Source of the DNA: Chromobotia macracanthus
Lineage: Eukaryota > Chordata > Actinopteri > Cypriniformes > Botiidae
Assembly (NCBI GenBank): GCA_036877525.1
Contig: JAZGTH010000007.1
Location: 8,679,501-8,743,500 of the forward strand
DNA length: 64,000 nucleotides
Direction: 5' to 3'
Shown here: positions 46,401-61,349 of the stretch, piece after piece
Layout: each line of letters begins with the position of its first letter
Numbering within the stretch: position 1 is the first letter of the stretch
Notes under the pieces: generated by a model
What the model saw: the letters and a program-made list of their open reading frames with translations, nothing else
What the model was told of the DNA's origin: nothing
Database searches by the model: none
Made by a program: the position numbers and the translations under genes

Positions 46401-47837
46401 AATGGTGGTTAGTGGACAGTATGAAAGGGGCAGGTGCGTTGGCAGGCTGGGAAGGGCAAGGAGGAAAGGAAAAGAGAGAGCAGCTGAAGCTTTCTATCTG
46501 GCCATATGTGCAGGGTGTATCTTTGTGAACTCCAAGCTAGGTCACGCTAAACAAAACAAACATGTAAAAGTTCCAGGGTTCTTTGTTGGCTTCTCCAAAA
46601 GTCTTGAAAATTTGTTTTATGAAGAGGAGGTGAAAATGGCATGATTCTTTCTTTATCTTTTGTTCCAGGCATCCATAGCAGCGCTTCCATGAACATGAAA
46701 ATCCCTTTGAGAGGGAACGCCATGTAAGGAGTGAGGAGAAAGGGGGGCGGAGATGCTGGAAGCGACAGAGCTGAAGAACTGACGTGCCGGAACGGTAAAT
46801 TATTCCCACCATCCTGACTGGCCTCAGAAAAGTCTGCTGTCGTCTCTCTCTCTTGCTCCCTTTATTTTTCACAGACATGTACCAGCCCTCTTTGGCCTGC
46901 AGATATAAATATTTAAAAAGCATCTGCACTGTGTCATCAATCTACAAGTCAGTTGCCATTACAGTGAGCTACATGTGGATTTGTATTTGCTAATGGACAC
47001 CTAAACAGGCATGAAGCCTCAGGGTCTCTCACATATTCACACATACACTCACACTTTCTCTGTTTGCATGCACACACACACACGCTGGGGGAACATAAAG
47101 TCAGTCTGCTCTCAAATTAAGACCTGTAGCTCCATTGCTGTTAATCCTTCCACCCCCTCAGCGGCATACAGTGCCAACGTGCTGCGTAGACCTTAATAAA
47201 TGTTCAGACGGTGAGCTGCAGTGAAATGTAGAGCTCATAAGAAACCAAAGAAGCTAATAAGTCAGACGCCATGTGGAATTAGCGTGCAGCACATGGCGCA
47301 ATGGGAAAGAGCAGCCACATATTAGACATGCCAAAGAAATTGTTCAAATTCTTCAGAGAAAGTGCAAGGAGAAGGAGACAGTAAACTGGAATTAGATGTT
47401 ATAAAAATTAAATATTACATGCCTATATGCTGTGGTGACTAAAGGTGACTTAGTAGTATTGCAATAGTATTGCAGCCTCAGTGAGAGAGTGAAAGAATGA
47501 ACTGTAGGCAAAGAAGAAGCCCTCAAATAACTTTGAAATCAATGAGGAGCCTAACCATGGGTTTGTGCTTGCTGATCTGGGTGGAAGAGCTGGAGGCAAC
47601 TAATCTATATGTCCAGATCAAGTTTTATGACACAAGGCTGACAAGACAACTAAAAATATATGCTCTGCAGGCACATGACCAGCAAGTCATCAATTCAGTA
47701 CATTTCTGCAGTACTGCAGTAGCTTTTTTCAAAGCTATTCTGTCTCTTTAATTTGTTGTTGGATGACTGGAATAAAAGGAAATAAAGAAACCCTTCTCAA
47801 GAATAAAGGGAAAGGATATTCATGACCTGAAACTATT

Positions 47838-48035
47838 GTCAACATCATTACCATCATGATTGTTACCATAATCATTATTGATACATTATCATTGTCATCA
47901 TCATCATCATCACCAATGTCAACAATACCTCATTGTCACACCATCATCACATCACCATTGTCATCATCACTAAAACATCACCATTGTCATCATCACCATC
48001 ATCATAATCTTCATCAGGATCACCACTGCCATCAC
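47838..48035. repeat. Imperfect (ATC)n trinucleotide tract
   Basis: Nearly 200 bp of CAT/ATC/ATT triplets, interspersed with TGTCA words. The histidine-rich frame across it (47856-48053) is an artefact. Confidence 0.85.
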
Positions 48036-50212
48036 TGCAGTGTGTGCAGCTGAATATAAAATGGGCTAAAATCCAATGACTGGTTCGGTCAGTCCAAGCG
48101 CAGCTGTATTACCCTCATCTATCAGTCAATTCCGACAGGATTAAGGGTGTAGGAAAGAAGGTGAGAGAATACTTTATCGTTCATATCCAGCTGTATGCCC
48201 ATCCTTTCATCCTCTGCTGGTATTTTCCTGTTTATGTGTGTGTGAGTGGTAGATGGTGTTAGTTTATAAGACCTGTCCACCTTCAGTGCCACATTTCCTC
48301 CTCAAATCAAACTAAAAACTCTTACAGGAATGATATTCCACTAAAACATCCTGAGTCTGCATGATATATATGTCACAATAAACTGTTGTGGTTTTAAACA
48401 GGGAGACACTATATATTTCAGGCTTGCCTTGTGTTGTAACATGAATGAGATTTCACATGGGCATCATCTGTTAAAAAGCCAGGTCACTGCATTTACTTTT
48501 TGCCGTAAAATAATTCTGTTTTTCTTTTAAATTCCCACCTCAAAGATGTTTCTCTCACCTCCAACAGAAATCTCAAAGGGCAGGCCAAAGATCACAGTAA
48601 AATGCCCTTTTCTATAATGCAACCTTACGGCTATCCCGATGAGGCTAGTGTGTGTTAATGAGACAGTACATTTGGATTATGTCAATGTGACTCCACTTCT
48701 CTTTGATCAGAGCTAAACTATGATGACAAGCGCTCAGCTGAAGGTCCAAAATATGATGTAAAGAATTTCTAAGATTCCCTAAAGGTGCAGAGACACAAAG
48801 GGCACTTCTTTTGCTGTCCATGATGTTTTGACATTTGAGTTACTGTAGGAATTGTGCAAATGGCACAAGTGTAACCACAAAACTAATGCCAAGCATAGGC
48901 AGGTTCTGAGAACTATAGGTAGCTTAGGATACAGCAGACTACAATCTAACTATCTGTCTGTCACACTTTACTGGAACTGTACAGCATCACTCAGCCACTG
49001 CAGTCCAAATACAGAAGGTGTGCATTAGACTGCATGTCTCAGTATATGCCCATTTGTAATTCTTATGTCCAGTTTTTTATCTTTTTTTTTTTTTGATAAA
49101 TTATTGCTGCCATGATTCCTATAAAATATACAAATGTCTCCTTTACATAAAACTCTGTTTACCTCCTGCTTTCTGTGGGTGATAATAGCTCAATGCTAAT
49201 TGTGACAGATAAATAGCAGCAAGTTTTATAAATAAGTAATAATTATGATAAAAAGAATACATGGAAAGGAAGCATGTTTGTACTAAAAAGAATAAAAACT
49301 TAATTTAAACAGGCATGCCACAATACTAATAAAGAGCATCTAGATCTTGGCTGAGGCTAAAATACAATGCACAGCATTGCTTCACCCCACAGAATAAGAG
49401 TGATTAATGGAGTGCAGGCAAGTGGTATGTACACATAAACATGCAGTTGTTTGTCCTCACATGCATAGCTGTATCATATCAATATAGGATTCTATTCACC
49501 TAATTAATTTGGAGTATCCTGCATTGGGCACACAATGAGAGAATGTGCAGGGCTCTGGCAGTAGATGCTTACTGAGGTGTCACTGTTTATTTGATGTTTA
49601 CTTGTTGTTGTTACGACAGTTTAATGGAGCTACCTGCGGGCAGCCCTTACTCATCTCAGTGGAAAGCTAACAAGCCACTGTTATCAATGTTATTCTGCTC
49701 ATACTACATTGTCCTGCACAGCATATCAGAGCCAGATTTTCATTCCATGACCCAGTGCTGTACTGAAAGGAATAGTAGATATTTAGACATCTGACAACAA
49801 TCAGGCCAGCATAAATTTCTGGTTTGCTGCTTGACTAGATAGTGGACCAGTAGTCATGTGGTTCTGATCGCCAGCATAGTCTTTCTAATGAAGCTAGTTG
49901 ATCAAGGAAATGTTGCTGGTTAAGCCATTAATAAAGAATAGTTTCCATGAGGACCAGCAGCCAAAGCCCAACATGTACACAAGATGTACTTTTCAGCAGA
50001 GATGGTGATATAATTGCTTTGCTCTCATTAAACTCCTAGAGATTTGAGATTTACTCAGGCGAGTCGGTTGATGTTCCAACTGAAATAAAGTTCAGTTTAA
50101 TCTTTTCTGCTTCTTTCATTCAGTCTGGTGAAAAGTGTGGACCAACAAAGCACCCTTTACTATACTATAAAATACTATAGCATATAGAAATATTGTCTTT
50201 TTTTTGTTCCTA

Positions 50213-50357
50213 CCCAGCTAACAATTTTAGGTTGTAAGAACGTTTTATTAACATCTCCATTCAGTAACAAAAAAACACATTTTTATAACTTTAAAAACAC
50301 TTTTAGAAAAAGTTATTTTTCTTAACGTTCTGAGAACATTGCCTCTTAGCTGGATAT
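50213..50357. mobile_element. Small palindromic MITE with CCAGCTAA termini
   Basis: The left end cccagctaacaattttaggtt and the right end gcctcttagctggat are inverted relatives. The interior has attnaacgttctgagaacatt-type palindromes. This layout is common in teleosts. No coding capacity. Confidence 0.65.
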
Positions 50358-52576
50358 AGGCATATCTGATATCCCGTAATGCAAAAACATGATTGTTCAT
50401 TTCCTTATTAATTTCTGTTCTGTTGCTTTGAATGTGGTGATGTTTGATGTTTGACAGCTGCTGTTGTTCAAAGGATTTTAATCTCTTCCTTGTTACTCAT
50501 AATAACCAGACAGATTGTGTGGTATGATCCTCTTGTCTGACTGTCTGGGTCAACCGGGTGGCTTGATTTACAAGATAAAATCCATCTCTATGGTCTGTCT
50601 GCTCACTGTTGCCAGGCAGGATGGAGCCATACTGAGGTTACTCAAGCGTGTGAGACTTAAGTGTCCAGAGATCTTTACAGTCAGAAGGCCATGAGTTCAC
50701 ATGCTTGGATGGGATCAAACGTATATCAAAGCCAGCTTTAATCACTGGAGAGCCAGCTGAAGAGTTTTCAGAGGTCTCTGCCATGGATTGTAATATATTG
50801 TAGAGTGCGGGGGCTGAGTGTATCTCACCTGCATAAACCATAACTGATGGATTTTAACTGGATGATAACTCAAAGATTATGATAAGCAGATGGTGACTAC
50901 AAACTCTTTCTTATAACCTAACTTAAAACTACATTAAGCATGATCTGAGCTAAATGACAAAGGTGCCATGATGATAGGGTGTTGTAGGTGGTTGCCATAG
51001 TGATGCTGTGTTGTTGCTAAGGTATTCTGGGTATTTTAAAGCATGTTGCCACCCACAGGTCTCTATGATATTCTGATACTCAGACTCGGAACGGCTTTGT
51101 CCCACCTGTCCCATTTTATATTCTGTCATTGAAAAAAAATTGTACATTCATTTTTTAAAAACAGTACTAGTACACCTTTAAAAATCACACCAGTAGTGTT
51201 GCACAGGTTTTACATAATGACAGTTAGCCATGAGACAAGTAAAAAACACCGACAGGATGTGAATAGAGAAGAGAATAAAAAATAATCAGGATTTGATCCC
51301 AATTCCACTTAATGATTCTGTTTCCATACAGTTCTTTTTGTAACTATTGAGGAAGAATTAATAGACAGTAATTATAAAGCTAATTATTTTTGCATTCATT
51401 ACCCACAGCAACCTGTTTTATCAAATGATGAGGTAATTTCAGACAACAGAACGGTATGAACATCAAAAACAGGTTAGTATTAGGCCAATACAAAAGAAAT
51501 ATCATGAAAATCATTATGTACTTAAAAAAAAAAACTAAGAGCTAGGGCAAACTTTTCATTATTAACTGTAAAATAGACTGTAAATAGCCTATTCATAAAT
51601 CAGTGCACCTTAAATAGCCAAAAATTACTTCAAATTCAATGGCCAGCACAACATCGGCTAGAAACCCAAGCAACCATGTATCAGGCCTGGTGGAAATGCT
51701 GAGCAACATCTCAGACGTCCAGCAGCACAGATATCTCCACATTTCCACATGTTCTTACTGTACTCCAGTTTTATAACAGAAAACCACATCTATACACAAT
51801 GTGTACAATAAATCACTTTCCTCTCTATCTGAGCCACTGAAGATGGCTTTCACAGACCAGCTGCTGGCATCTGCTCTTGCCTTGCCGAATGCCCAGGAGC
51901 TTAATTAGCATTGGATCCACCTGGATCTCTCTATGGAGTGAACATCTGAAACAAAAACAAATTCAGGTAGAAAAACAACCTGTTACTGCCTGCTGCTTTA
52001 TCGCACCGGAAAAACACAAGCGGAAAGTGGCGAGATGATTGTGCACATCTGGTGCAGTTTAATAATACCTTTGTTGTACAGATGTATCTCATGTTTGAGC
52101 TAATATTCACTGTGCTGTACTGTGACACACACACACAACCGCATATAAATGATTACATTTACAGTAGGTCTGTATACGGTAGGTGATGTCTGTATAAATG
52201 AGTGGATAAAAGGTTGGAGAAGGAAACAGGACCGTGAGTGTGTGTGTTGGACTGTGTGCTGTGTGCTGTCAGCATACATTCTTAAAAACAACAGGGAGAA
52301 AATTAATGAATGAGGAAATGAATTATGTCTTGAAATGATCAGACAAATGCAGATTACCAGAGGCTGCGAGAGTCTATGCTTCACACACACACATGGGTTT
52401 TCATGTTTTATGGGGACTTAATGTTATGTTTGTTACAAAACTGTATATTCGATTCCCCTCCTCTAACCCTACCACTAAACCTAACCATCACAGAGAACTT
52501 TTTGATTTTCAAAAAAGATCATTCTGTATGATTTATAAGCTTGTTTCTAATGGGGACCAAAATTACCTTGTAAACC

Positions 52577-52607
<31 letters not shown>

Positions 52608-52805
52608 TCACCCCCCCCCCCACACACACACACACAGTGATGTCTCTCTCTCTTTCTCTCTCTCACACACACACACACAAACACAAACACACACACACAC
52701 ACAAAGTGATGTCTCTCTCTCTCTCTCTTTTCTCTCTCTCTCTCACACACACACACAGTAATGTCTCTCTCTCTCTCACACACACAGTGATGTCTCTCTC
52801 TCTCT

Positions 52806-52851
<46 letters not shown>

Positions 52852-52938
52852 GATGTCTCTTTCTCTCTCTTTATCTCTCTCACACACGCAAACACACACA
52901 CACACACGCACGCACACACACACACACACACACAGTGA

Positions 52939-52986
<48 letters not shown>

Positions 52987-52993
52987 ACAGTGA

Positions 52994-53032
<39 letters not shown>

Positions 53033-53070
53033 ACACACACACACACACACACACAAATTCATCTCTCTCT

Positions 53071-53113
<43 letters not shown>

Positions 53114-53146
53114 GTGATGTCTCTCTCTCTCACACACACACATATG

Positions 53147-53205
<59 letters not shown>

Positions 53206-53242
53206 GATGTCTCTCTCTCTCTCTTTATCTCTCTCACACACC

Positions 53243-53286
<44 letters not shown>

Positions 53287-53290
53287 GATG

Positions 53291-53330
<40 letters not shown>

Positions 53331-53354
53331 CCCCACACACACACACACAGTGAG

Positions 53355-53388
<34 letters not shown>

Positions 53389-53446
53389 AACACAAACACA
53401 CACACACACACAAAGTGATGTCTCTCTCTCTCTCTCTCTCTTTCTC

Positions 53447-53482
<36 letters not shown>

Positions 53483-53515
53483 GTAATGTCTCTCTCTCTC
53501 ACACACACAGTGATG

Positions 53516-53586
<71 letters not shown>

Positions 53587-53626
53587 GATGTCTCTTTTCT
53601 CTCTCTCTATCTCTCTCTCACACTCT

Positions 53627-53667
<41 letters not shown>

Positions 53668-53691
53668 GATGTCTCTCTCTCTCTCTCTCTC

Positions 53692-53724
<33 letters not shown>

Positions 53725-53725
53725 G

Positions 53726-53800
<75 letters not shown>

Positions 53801-53804
53801 GATG

Positions 53805-53852
<48 letters not shown>

Positions 53853-53895
53853 TGATGTCTCTCTCACACACACACACATATACACACACACAGTG

Positions 53896-53957
<62 letters not shown>

Positions 53958-53995
53958 TCTCTCTCACACACACACACATATACACACACACAGTG

Positions 53996-54054
<59 letters not shown>

Positions 54055-54056
54055 TG

Positions 54057-54121
<65 letters not shown>

Positions 54122-54122
54122 G

Positions 54123-54204
<82 letters not shown>

Positions 54205-54208
54205 GATG

Positions 54209-54239
<31 letters not shown>

Positions 54240-54282
54240 ACATGTGTCTCTCTCACACACACACATATACACACACACAGTG

Positions 54283-54370
<88 letters not shown>

Positions 54371-54416
54371 GATGTCTCTCTCTCTCACACACACACACAT
54401 ATACACACACAGTGAT

Positions 54417-54465
<49 letters not shown>

Positions 54466-54530
54466 GTGATGTCTCTCTCTCTCTCACACACAGTGATGTC
54501 TCTCTCTTTCTCTCTCACACACACACAGTG

Positions 54531-54594
<64 letters not shown>

Positions 54595-54682
54595 GTGATG
54601 TCTCTCTCTTTCTCTCTCTCTCTCTTCTCTCTCTCTCTCACTCACACACACACACACACACACAGTGATCTCTCTCTCTGCA
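52577..54682. repeat. 2.1 kb composite (CT)n-(CA)n satellite with GTGATG junctions
   Basis: About thirty units in direct orientation, each a CT run followed by a CA run and closed by GTGATG (occasionally GTAATG). All pyrimidine-rich sequence is on the plus strand. Unit length varies from about 30 to 120 bp with the dinucleotide counts. Larger blocks recur: AAACACAAACACAC plus following units near 52677 and 53388, and CACATATACACACAC near 53870, 53975, 54257, 54392 and 54580. Every open frame here is a low-complexity artefact. Confidence 0.95.
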
Positions 54683-55815
54683 CAAATTGGGCAGGTGTTA
54701 TAGTGTATGTGTGAAAACACCCTTCTCTCAGTCTCCCTCTTTGTTGATAAGTGTTTGGTGTGTGAACTCACTTGTGGTAAGGCAAAGGTGGTGCATTCAG
54801 TGAATCCAAGAGAATAAATGCCTGTTGAGCAGAATGTGTACAATTTATCTTTGTATATAATGAAACCACAGAACTCTGGATAATATTCAGCAGTCCCAAT
54901 ATTTTGGATGCTGGGACTTGAAAGGTATAAAATGTCAAAAGTCAAACTGAGTAACATACATAAAGTACATAACACACAGTATTTAAAGACAGCACAAGCA
55001 CATATTTAATTAAAAACATTTAACAAACAGTCTGTTGGGCTTTAAATTAGACAATGAGAGAGATATTGTTTAAAATTAAAGTATTTGGCCCTTTTTGGTT
55101 GTCAGCTTGGTGTACCTTAGCTAATATGTTGAATGACATCAGATTTGATGGTAGATATTATTCCAAGTTCATAGGTTGTATGTATGGTACATACATAGAC
55201 ATACATGTGATTGTCTGTGTATATGTTTGTATATGTGTGTGTGGGCTGTAGTCTGAGCAGCTGGGGCTGTCAGTAATTCCTGCTCCTGGGGGAGTTGTTA
55301 TTTTACAGTTTATAGGACCTTACAGAGCTCCATTCCCTGCCTGATATACCACCACAGAGACTGAGATGGAAACTGATGTGGAACTGAACCACAGAGCTCA
55401 TATGCCATTACAGACCTTATAACAATCATCACACAAGCACACACAGACTGTGGTCCTCACTAATATAGCTTTTAAGGTGTGTGCGTGTGTGCTATCATTA
55501 TGTTTTACTGGCACCAGCACAAATACTCATGCTGTACACACCACCTGCATGCACACATTCACAGAGGCTAAACTAATGTCTTCAATAGGCTGTGATTGAT
55601 AAAACATGTCTTGCAGTGCTTACCCACAGAATGAACCTGAGAGCGTTAAAAGGAAAGGTAATGATACCCCTCTATACCCACTGGAACTAGCTAAGCCGCC
55701 CTCTGGGTAATGATAATGTTTTCCTCTTGTGCTCCCATGGCCATACTGAAGCAGTGGAATGTTAAAAATAAGCCCATTAAAAGTTGGGGAAAGTGCTGGG
55801 TGAGGGACGGGTCTC

Positions 55816-55842
55816 TCTGTGTGTGTGTGTGTGTGTGTGTGC
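55816..55842. repeat. (GT)n microsatellite
   Basis: Uninterrupted GT run followed by GCGCAC. Confidence 0.9.
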
Positions 55843-57329
55843 GCACTGTAAGGGCTAAGTTAGAAGTTCACATTCATCTATTCATTACATATTTTGATCA
55901 TTGGGGGCAATCAGAGGTAAAGCACTGACAGCACTGTATGACAATATCAGTCAATATAAAATAATTTATATGCACTGTATAATATAGACGAATAATGATA
56001 TGTTTTGTGATACTATTAGCAACATGAAACTGCATTAGTAAAGCATAAGTTCTTATGCTTTAAGTATATTATCGAATATATCACCAACAGTACATTAGTT
56101 TTAACATTTCATTGTGTAAATTTTGTATTTAAAATGACGTGAGACAGATGAGAAAAGCACAGTCTGAAAAACAATAAATAAAATATATTTTAGATATAAA
56201 AAAACATGTTTTCTTTTGAGGTAGGGAGGGGTAGAGTTATTCTATAATTAGTAAAATAAGAGATGTCTATAGCATGTGCATGGTTTAGACAGCCAGATAT
56301 TAAAGCTAGTATGTTAACTTACACTTTACATTTATACTTCACTAGTTATATTTACTTTATCAAGTTATAATTTGGAGAACTATGCTCAAGAGTTAGCTCA
56401 ATGGCAAGAATAAGGGATAAGTAGTGCCAGGGTTTTATTAGGGTTAGTCTTCAGTACTGTAATTAGATTTATTTTAAAACAACAAGTCTACTTTCTGCCC
56501 CCATATAGATATATACACAAATATGTGTATGTGCCAACTCATGGCTGGGCATTCCTTGCTCAGCTCATAAAAACACCTTTAACCTTCCCACCTACACAGA
56601 TTAAAGCTCTTAACACAACTGCGCTCTGCACATACACATTAATATTGTTTGTTCCATGTGTTGTTACAATACACAACTTCACAACAACACATAAGGGTTT
56701 ACACACAGAAACACACCGCCTTACAGAGCATTTTAGGTCTGTGTGTCATCTGTCAAAAGTTTGCATTTCAGAAGATAATTTCTCTGTTAGTTCTGTTTAG
56801 GAAATAATTGGCAATTTCTCTCTGCAGAGTCAAATATCTTTCTGCTTCCTTCCAGCCATTCTGACTTCAGTTTGGTCTTTCCTTTTCTTCCTCCACTGGA
56901 AAAAGAACATCAACAGATATTGATGTCCAATCCACCAATCTCAAGGTAACATTAACAAAATAAAACATTATATTATTGATGCTGCAATTAAGGAACTAAT
57001 CTAAAATTTCATCTAGTTCACACATAAGCAGTCCTTTCTTCCTTGTTTGCTATCTCTTATAAACACACAAACAGAGACACACTCCTTGACACAAAACTTG
57101 TCATTTCTCCCAGTGAGACATGAATCTAATTATCTGCTGAATAGATAATAGGCCCCAAAGATGATTTATAACATCATTATCGATGAAGACATTTTTACAG
57201 CATCAATATAACCATATTTCATATAGCTCATTCTCCCATGACAACCACACCTAAAACTTTCGCCAACAATATAAAACAATCAAAACATCCCAAATAATTA
57301 TTTTCAAAACAATCATTGTGGAGAAAGAG

Positions 57330-57960
57330 ACGGAGAAAGATTTTCAGTGAAATGTAATTTGATTTCGCTGGAGGCGGGTGAGTCAGAGACTTTCAGAAGC
57401 ATGGCAGGAACAAGACTGCAAGCAGCCGGCAAAAGCCAACTCTAATTTTCCAACAGTTATATGACTGGGCATTTTTAACCCGCCTTCATCCCTCCTCCCA
57501 CATCTCCTCATTTACATAAGGAAGAATAATAACCCATAGATGTGAGGCTAGAGAACCACTGTGACGTGTGGTGTTAATTTCACCTTGGCTATGAAACATA
57601 ATTGCGGCATAAAGGGAAATATGAGATGTATGAAGCCCCGGCTGATCTCAGCAGTAATTTGCATGCTGTTGCCAAATACCTCAACGGCGGCAGACTGTGC
57701 TTCGAGACGAGGTTAAAACCAACTTTCATCAACCCAAACATCCCACTTATGGTGTTTAAACAACTATATTGGTGAATAGCGCCAACTGTCTCCTCACTCC
57801 GAGGGGACGAGGTCTGCCCAGAGGAAAATGTTATTGCTCTGAGGTTGCTCTTTCATAGCTCAGGAGATGTAATGGAGCTCTCAGTTTTGCTTTATTTGAA
57901 GTATTAACTTCGTCTCAGAGGTTTCTCCCAAAATTCCTTAAAAGAATGAATAATAGTAAT
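57330..57960. promoter_or_regulatory. Candidate conserved non-coding element downstream of nrp2
   Basis: The most complex repeat-free stretch between the satellite and nrp2. It has balanced base composition, TTTGCAT and TTACATAA octamer/homeobox-like words, and CACCTTGG. It resembles a distal enhancer. The sequence gives no proof of conservation. Confidence 0.28.
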
Positions 57961-59167
57961 AAATGAGACAATTGTTAACGTGACATTCCTAAAGGGGCGT
58001 TTTCTTTGGAGTAAAATCTGAGAAACGAGACATGAAAAACAACAACAAGTCTACTTTTTCTCTCCATTCTTACCCATATTCTTGTCTAATAGAAGAGTTA
58101 TTAAAGAGAAATGATTTATGTTGTTTTATGTGGATTTATTCCTTTGTTTTGGTCACTGTGACTGTAAATGTGTTATTTATATATATTTACATGAAGTAAA
58201 GCTAAACTATGCTGTGTTGACAGTTTCAGTGATTATAAACAAGCGTGTTCCCAAGATGAGCAGAAGGTCGATGGAGCTCTCATACCTCACAGAGGAACTC
58301 AAAGAGACCCTCCCTTCTCAAAAACATTGGAACTTTTGTTCCTGGAGCATGATAAAAAAGAAGATCTAAAAAGCATGTGTGGGATCCCTTCACAAAAATT
58401 TGACATGGTCCATCATCTTTTCATCAAATTCAGATGAAATCAGTGTGAAGAGAAGAAACGAGAGACAGAATTATTACCTTTAAACCACGAAAACAGGCTT
58501 TGCTCTTACAATTATAAGGATATAAAATATAACCTGGATGGAAAGTTTTCATTGGCTTTCATTTTGTTTCTCAGTTAGACAGTTCAACAGGGATTGTCTT
58601 GCTGTGTGACAGGTTTTATGTATGTTTGTGTCTGGCACACTCACAGTGACCCACATTGTCATAACTGAAGCAATCTATAGAAAACACCACCATCTGTCCT
58701 GAATAGTCCTCAACAGTGACCATTCACATTTTTAACAGTACCAGACGCATGTTTCTTAGTCTGTACTGTACTTCAAACTAACAGCTAATGTTAATATTGG
58801 CTGAATCTGCTTTTTTAACTGTCAAAGATACGGAACCCACAGATTTGTATTTTATGAATCAAGGGCAACAATTTCAGCTAAAAATCTTCTTTACTGTTCT
58901 ACACAAAAAGATGTCACCTTCACACCTGTAGCTTCGATGGCCTGAAGCAGAGTAACAGCAATTTTTCATTTTTAGAGTGAACTACGCATTTAACAATCTA
59001 AGAGTTTGTGGTAGATCTGTATAAAAAGGTATTTTGAATGTTTTCTTGCGGACCAAAACTGTGCTGTATGCTCTGCAACTAACCGCTGATGATAAACCCA
59101 TGTTAAAGCCAGTAACAGGACCGAAAACATTTGCCATGGGCCAGATATTTTCTTCCTCTCTCCTCTT

Positions 59168-59271
<104 letters not shown>

Positions 59272-59931
59272 GGACAGTATGTGGTATGTGTCCTTCCTCT
59301 GCAGGTCTCTTGTCACTCTTGCTCATCTCCAGCCATCTGCTACTGGGAAGATGTCTGAATCCAATTCAAAAGCCCCTGAAAGCTCTCTATGAATTTACAC
59401 ACCTTCTGCCTGACTGTAGTGAAACATTTGGTCCTATGAGCATCTTCTGTAATCAGACCCCTGAGAGCTGCTTTACTTCGGAACTTTACTTTTGGCATTT
59501 GGCAAGAAGACAATGCAGCAAATGTGAGCAAAGATGCTCTGAAAATGGTTTGCCTCTAACTGAGTATGCAGCTATATCATTACATTCTGGTATGGAAATC
59601 AACAACAACTTATTTTGTAACAATAATTATATGTGTATATGGCAGGAAAAATCAATGGGAAAAGGATTTTTTCCAGACCATTAATACAACAAGGCATATA
59701 TACAAAACAAACCAGACAGAAATCTACACTGACGCTAAGTGATCCATCACACCCCCTTTATAATAAATTAGAAAAAAATGTTTTTGAAGTAAAAATATCT
59801 AAGAGATCATTTATTCCATGTTCTTCTGTTTTATTAAACAGTAAAAGTTTTAATGTATTTTTCATTGATCTAGTAGATGTATTTTATTGTGTAATACTAT
59901 AAAATATTTATTTTACCATTGTTTACTTTTT

Positions 59932-60020
59932 AGCCCTGCAATGGACTGGCTACCTGTGTTTCTATGCCTTCCCTGTGACCCCAAAAGGATAGGCGGTATA
60001 GGCAGTGGATGGAGTGAGAT
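59932..60020 (+). mobile_element. Retroposon tail fragment, second copy
   Basis: gccctgcaatggactggct, cctgtgtttctatgcctt, ccctgtgacccc and ggataggcggtataggcag, followed by tggatggagtgag: the canonical succession of an abundant teleost SINE/LINE 3' end, with an internal deletion. Confidence 0.7.
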
Positions 60021-61349
60021 TTTTAAGTAGCTATATTTTTAAGTAGCTGTATAAAAAGTTGTATTTTGTGAGGTGTGAGGAGGGCAAATTACAAATGTTT
60101 GGTTTCTGTGTGAACAGTAATCAGTTTATAATGTAATATAATTAATGAGGCAACACAATGAGTCTAAGAGGGACATAGTTTCGGTCTAAAACTCAAAATG
60201 ATTTATGAAACCAATAGAAGTGAAAAGAACTGCAAAAATATTTTTAGTTATTTAAATAGGTAATTGGCCTGTTACATATTCAGGATAAAATCTAACTTCT
60301 CAGCTGTAGCCATCTAGGAAAACCATCACACCCAGTACCTGATAAGAACTCTTTAGCTGGGTCAGAGCCAGGATCAGAACCACAGGACCATGTTCACAAG
60401 AAACGGCAGAGAGAAACAGACCCACCCAGTAACAACAAATGCTGAGGGTCTTTGTAAACCCAAAGCCAGCAGGCATCAAGACCAGAGCTTCCTATAAACA
60501 AATCCAAACGTCAGCTATTGTCAAATAAACCACAAAGCTGAGTGAACAAAGACTTAGTGAAATAACATTCCTGATCACTGACAAATTCCTCCCCTCAATT
60601 TGACACCCCACATTTTTTCATAGCTGTTAAACTGCATCCCTCAATAGTGGCATCATGTCTAATGAGGAAGGATAGCAGGCATCCACATGACAGCACAATC
60701 CTGAACAGCCACATGACTGACGTTTCACAATATTATTTGCTTACGGCCTGTCAGGATCCATAACAAAATAATTATGTGCAAGGATCATTAGTCAAGCCAA
60801 CATCAAACATACAAAAAACAAACAAACAAATGTGCTATTGTATGTGTAGGGATCTGGGTTTTAATGAGAAAAGGACCACTGCTGTGTTGTGATCCACAGT
60901 AAGTGGCTCTAAAATAAGAGTTTTGAATGTATGCATAGCTGAATATCTCAATATCTCGGTGTTCATTATTTGGTGTGTTTATGTTTGAAGTGAAAGGCAA
61001 GACCACAATGATATGTTTAAAGAAAGGCACTGTGTCATGAAGCAACGCTATTGTTGAATCTCTCTCCATATATGGACTTGAGGCATTGAATTAGATTATG
61101 TGTGGTCCAGTCTGACCGGCTCGCTACAAACTGACAGTGTTTTGGAAACGGTGGTGCTCCACTCACTGGTGTCTCCCCACAGCCGCTGCACAGCAATGTC
61201 AGGCGCTGAATTAAGGCTACAAACGGATTTCAATGGATCGCCTGAGACAAGCTGAACTCAGATGGGACTGAAATGGACTTGATGTGAAATTTAGCTCACC
61301 ATTATTTCCTGCAGGATCGATGAGAAGTGGAACTCAGTTGATCTGGAGT

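Larger units (their letters stand above)
43041..52570. other. Gene-poor stretch
   Basis: No supported gene. Contents: a repeat scrap at 43357-43410, an imperfect (ATC)n tract at 47838-48035 and a small MITE at 50213-50357. The frames at 45959-46360 and 41868-42296 have no splice logic or homology. Confidence 0.4.

Noticed and set aside
52577..54682. CRISPR-like alternation of constant and variable segments.
   Set aside because: The 'spacers' are dinucleotide runs and the genome is eukaryotic; this is a satellite.
52393..54975. Many open frames up to 298 codons on both strands (Ser-Leu-His-Thr and Cys-Val-Arg-Glu types).
   Set aside because: They are translations of CT/CA dinucleotide runs; length reflects absence of stops in the repeat, not coding.
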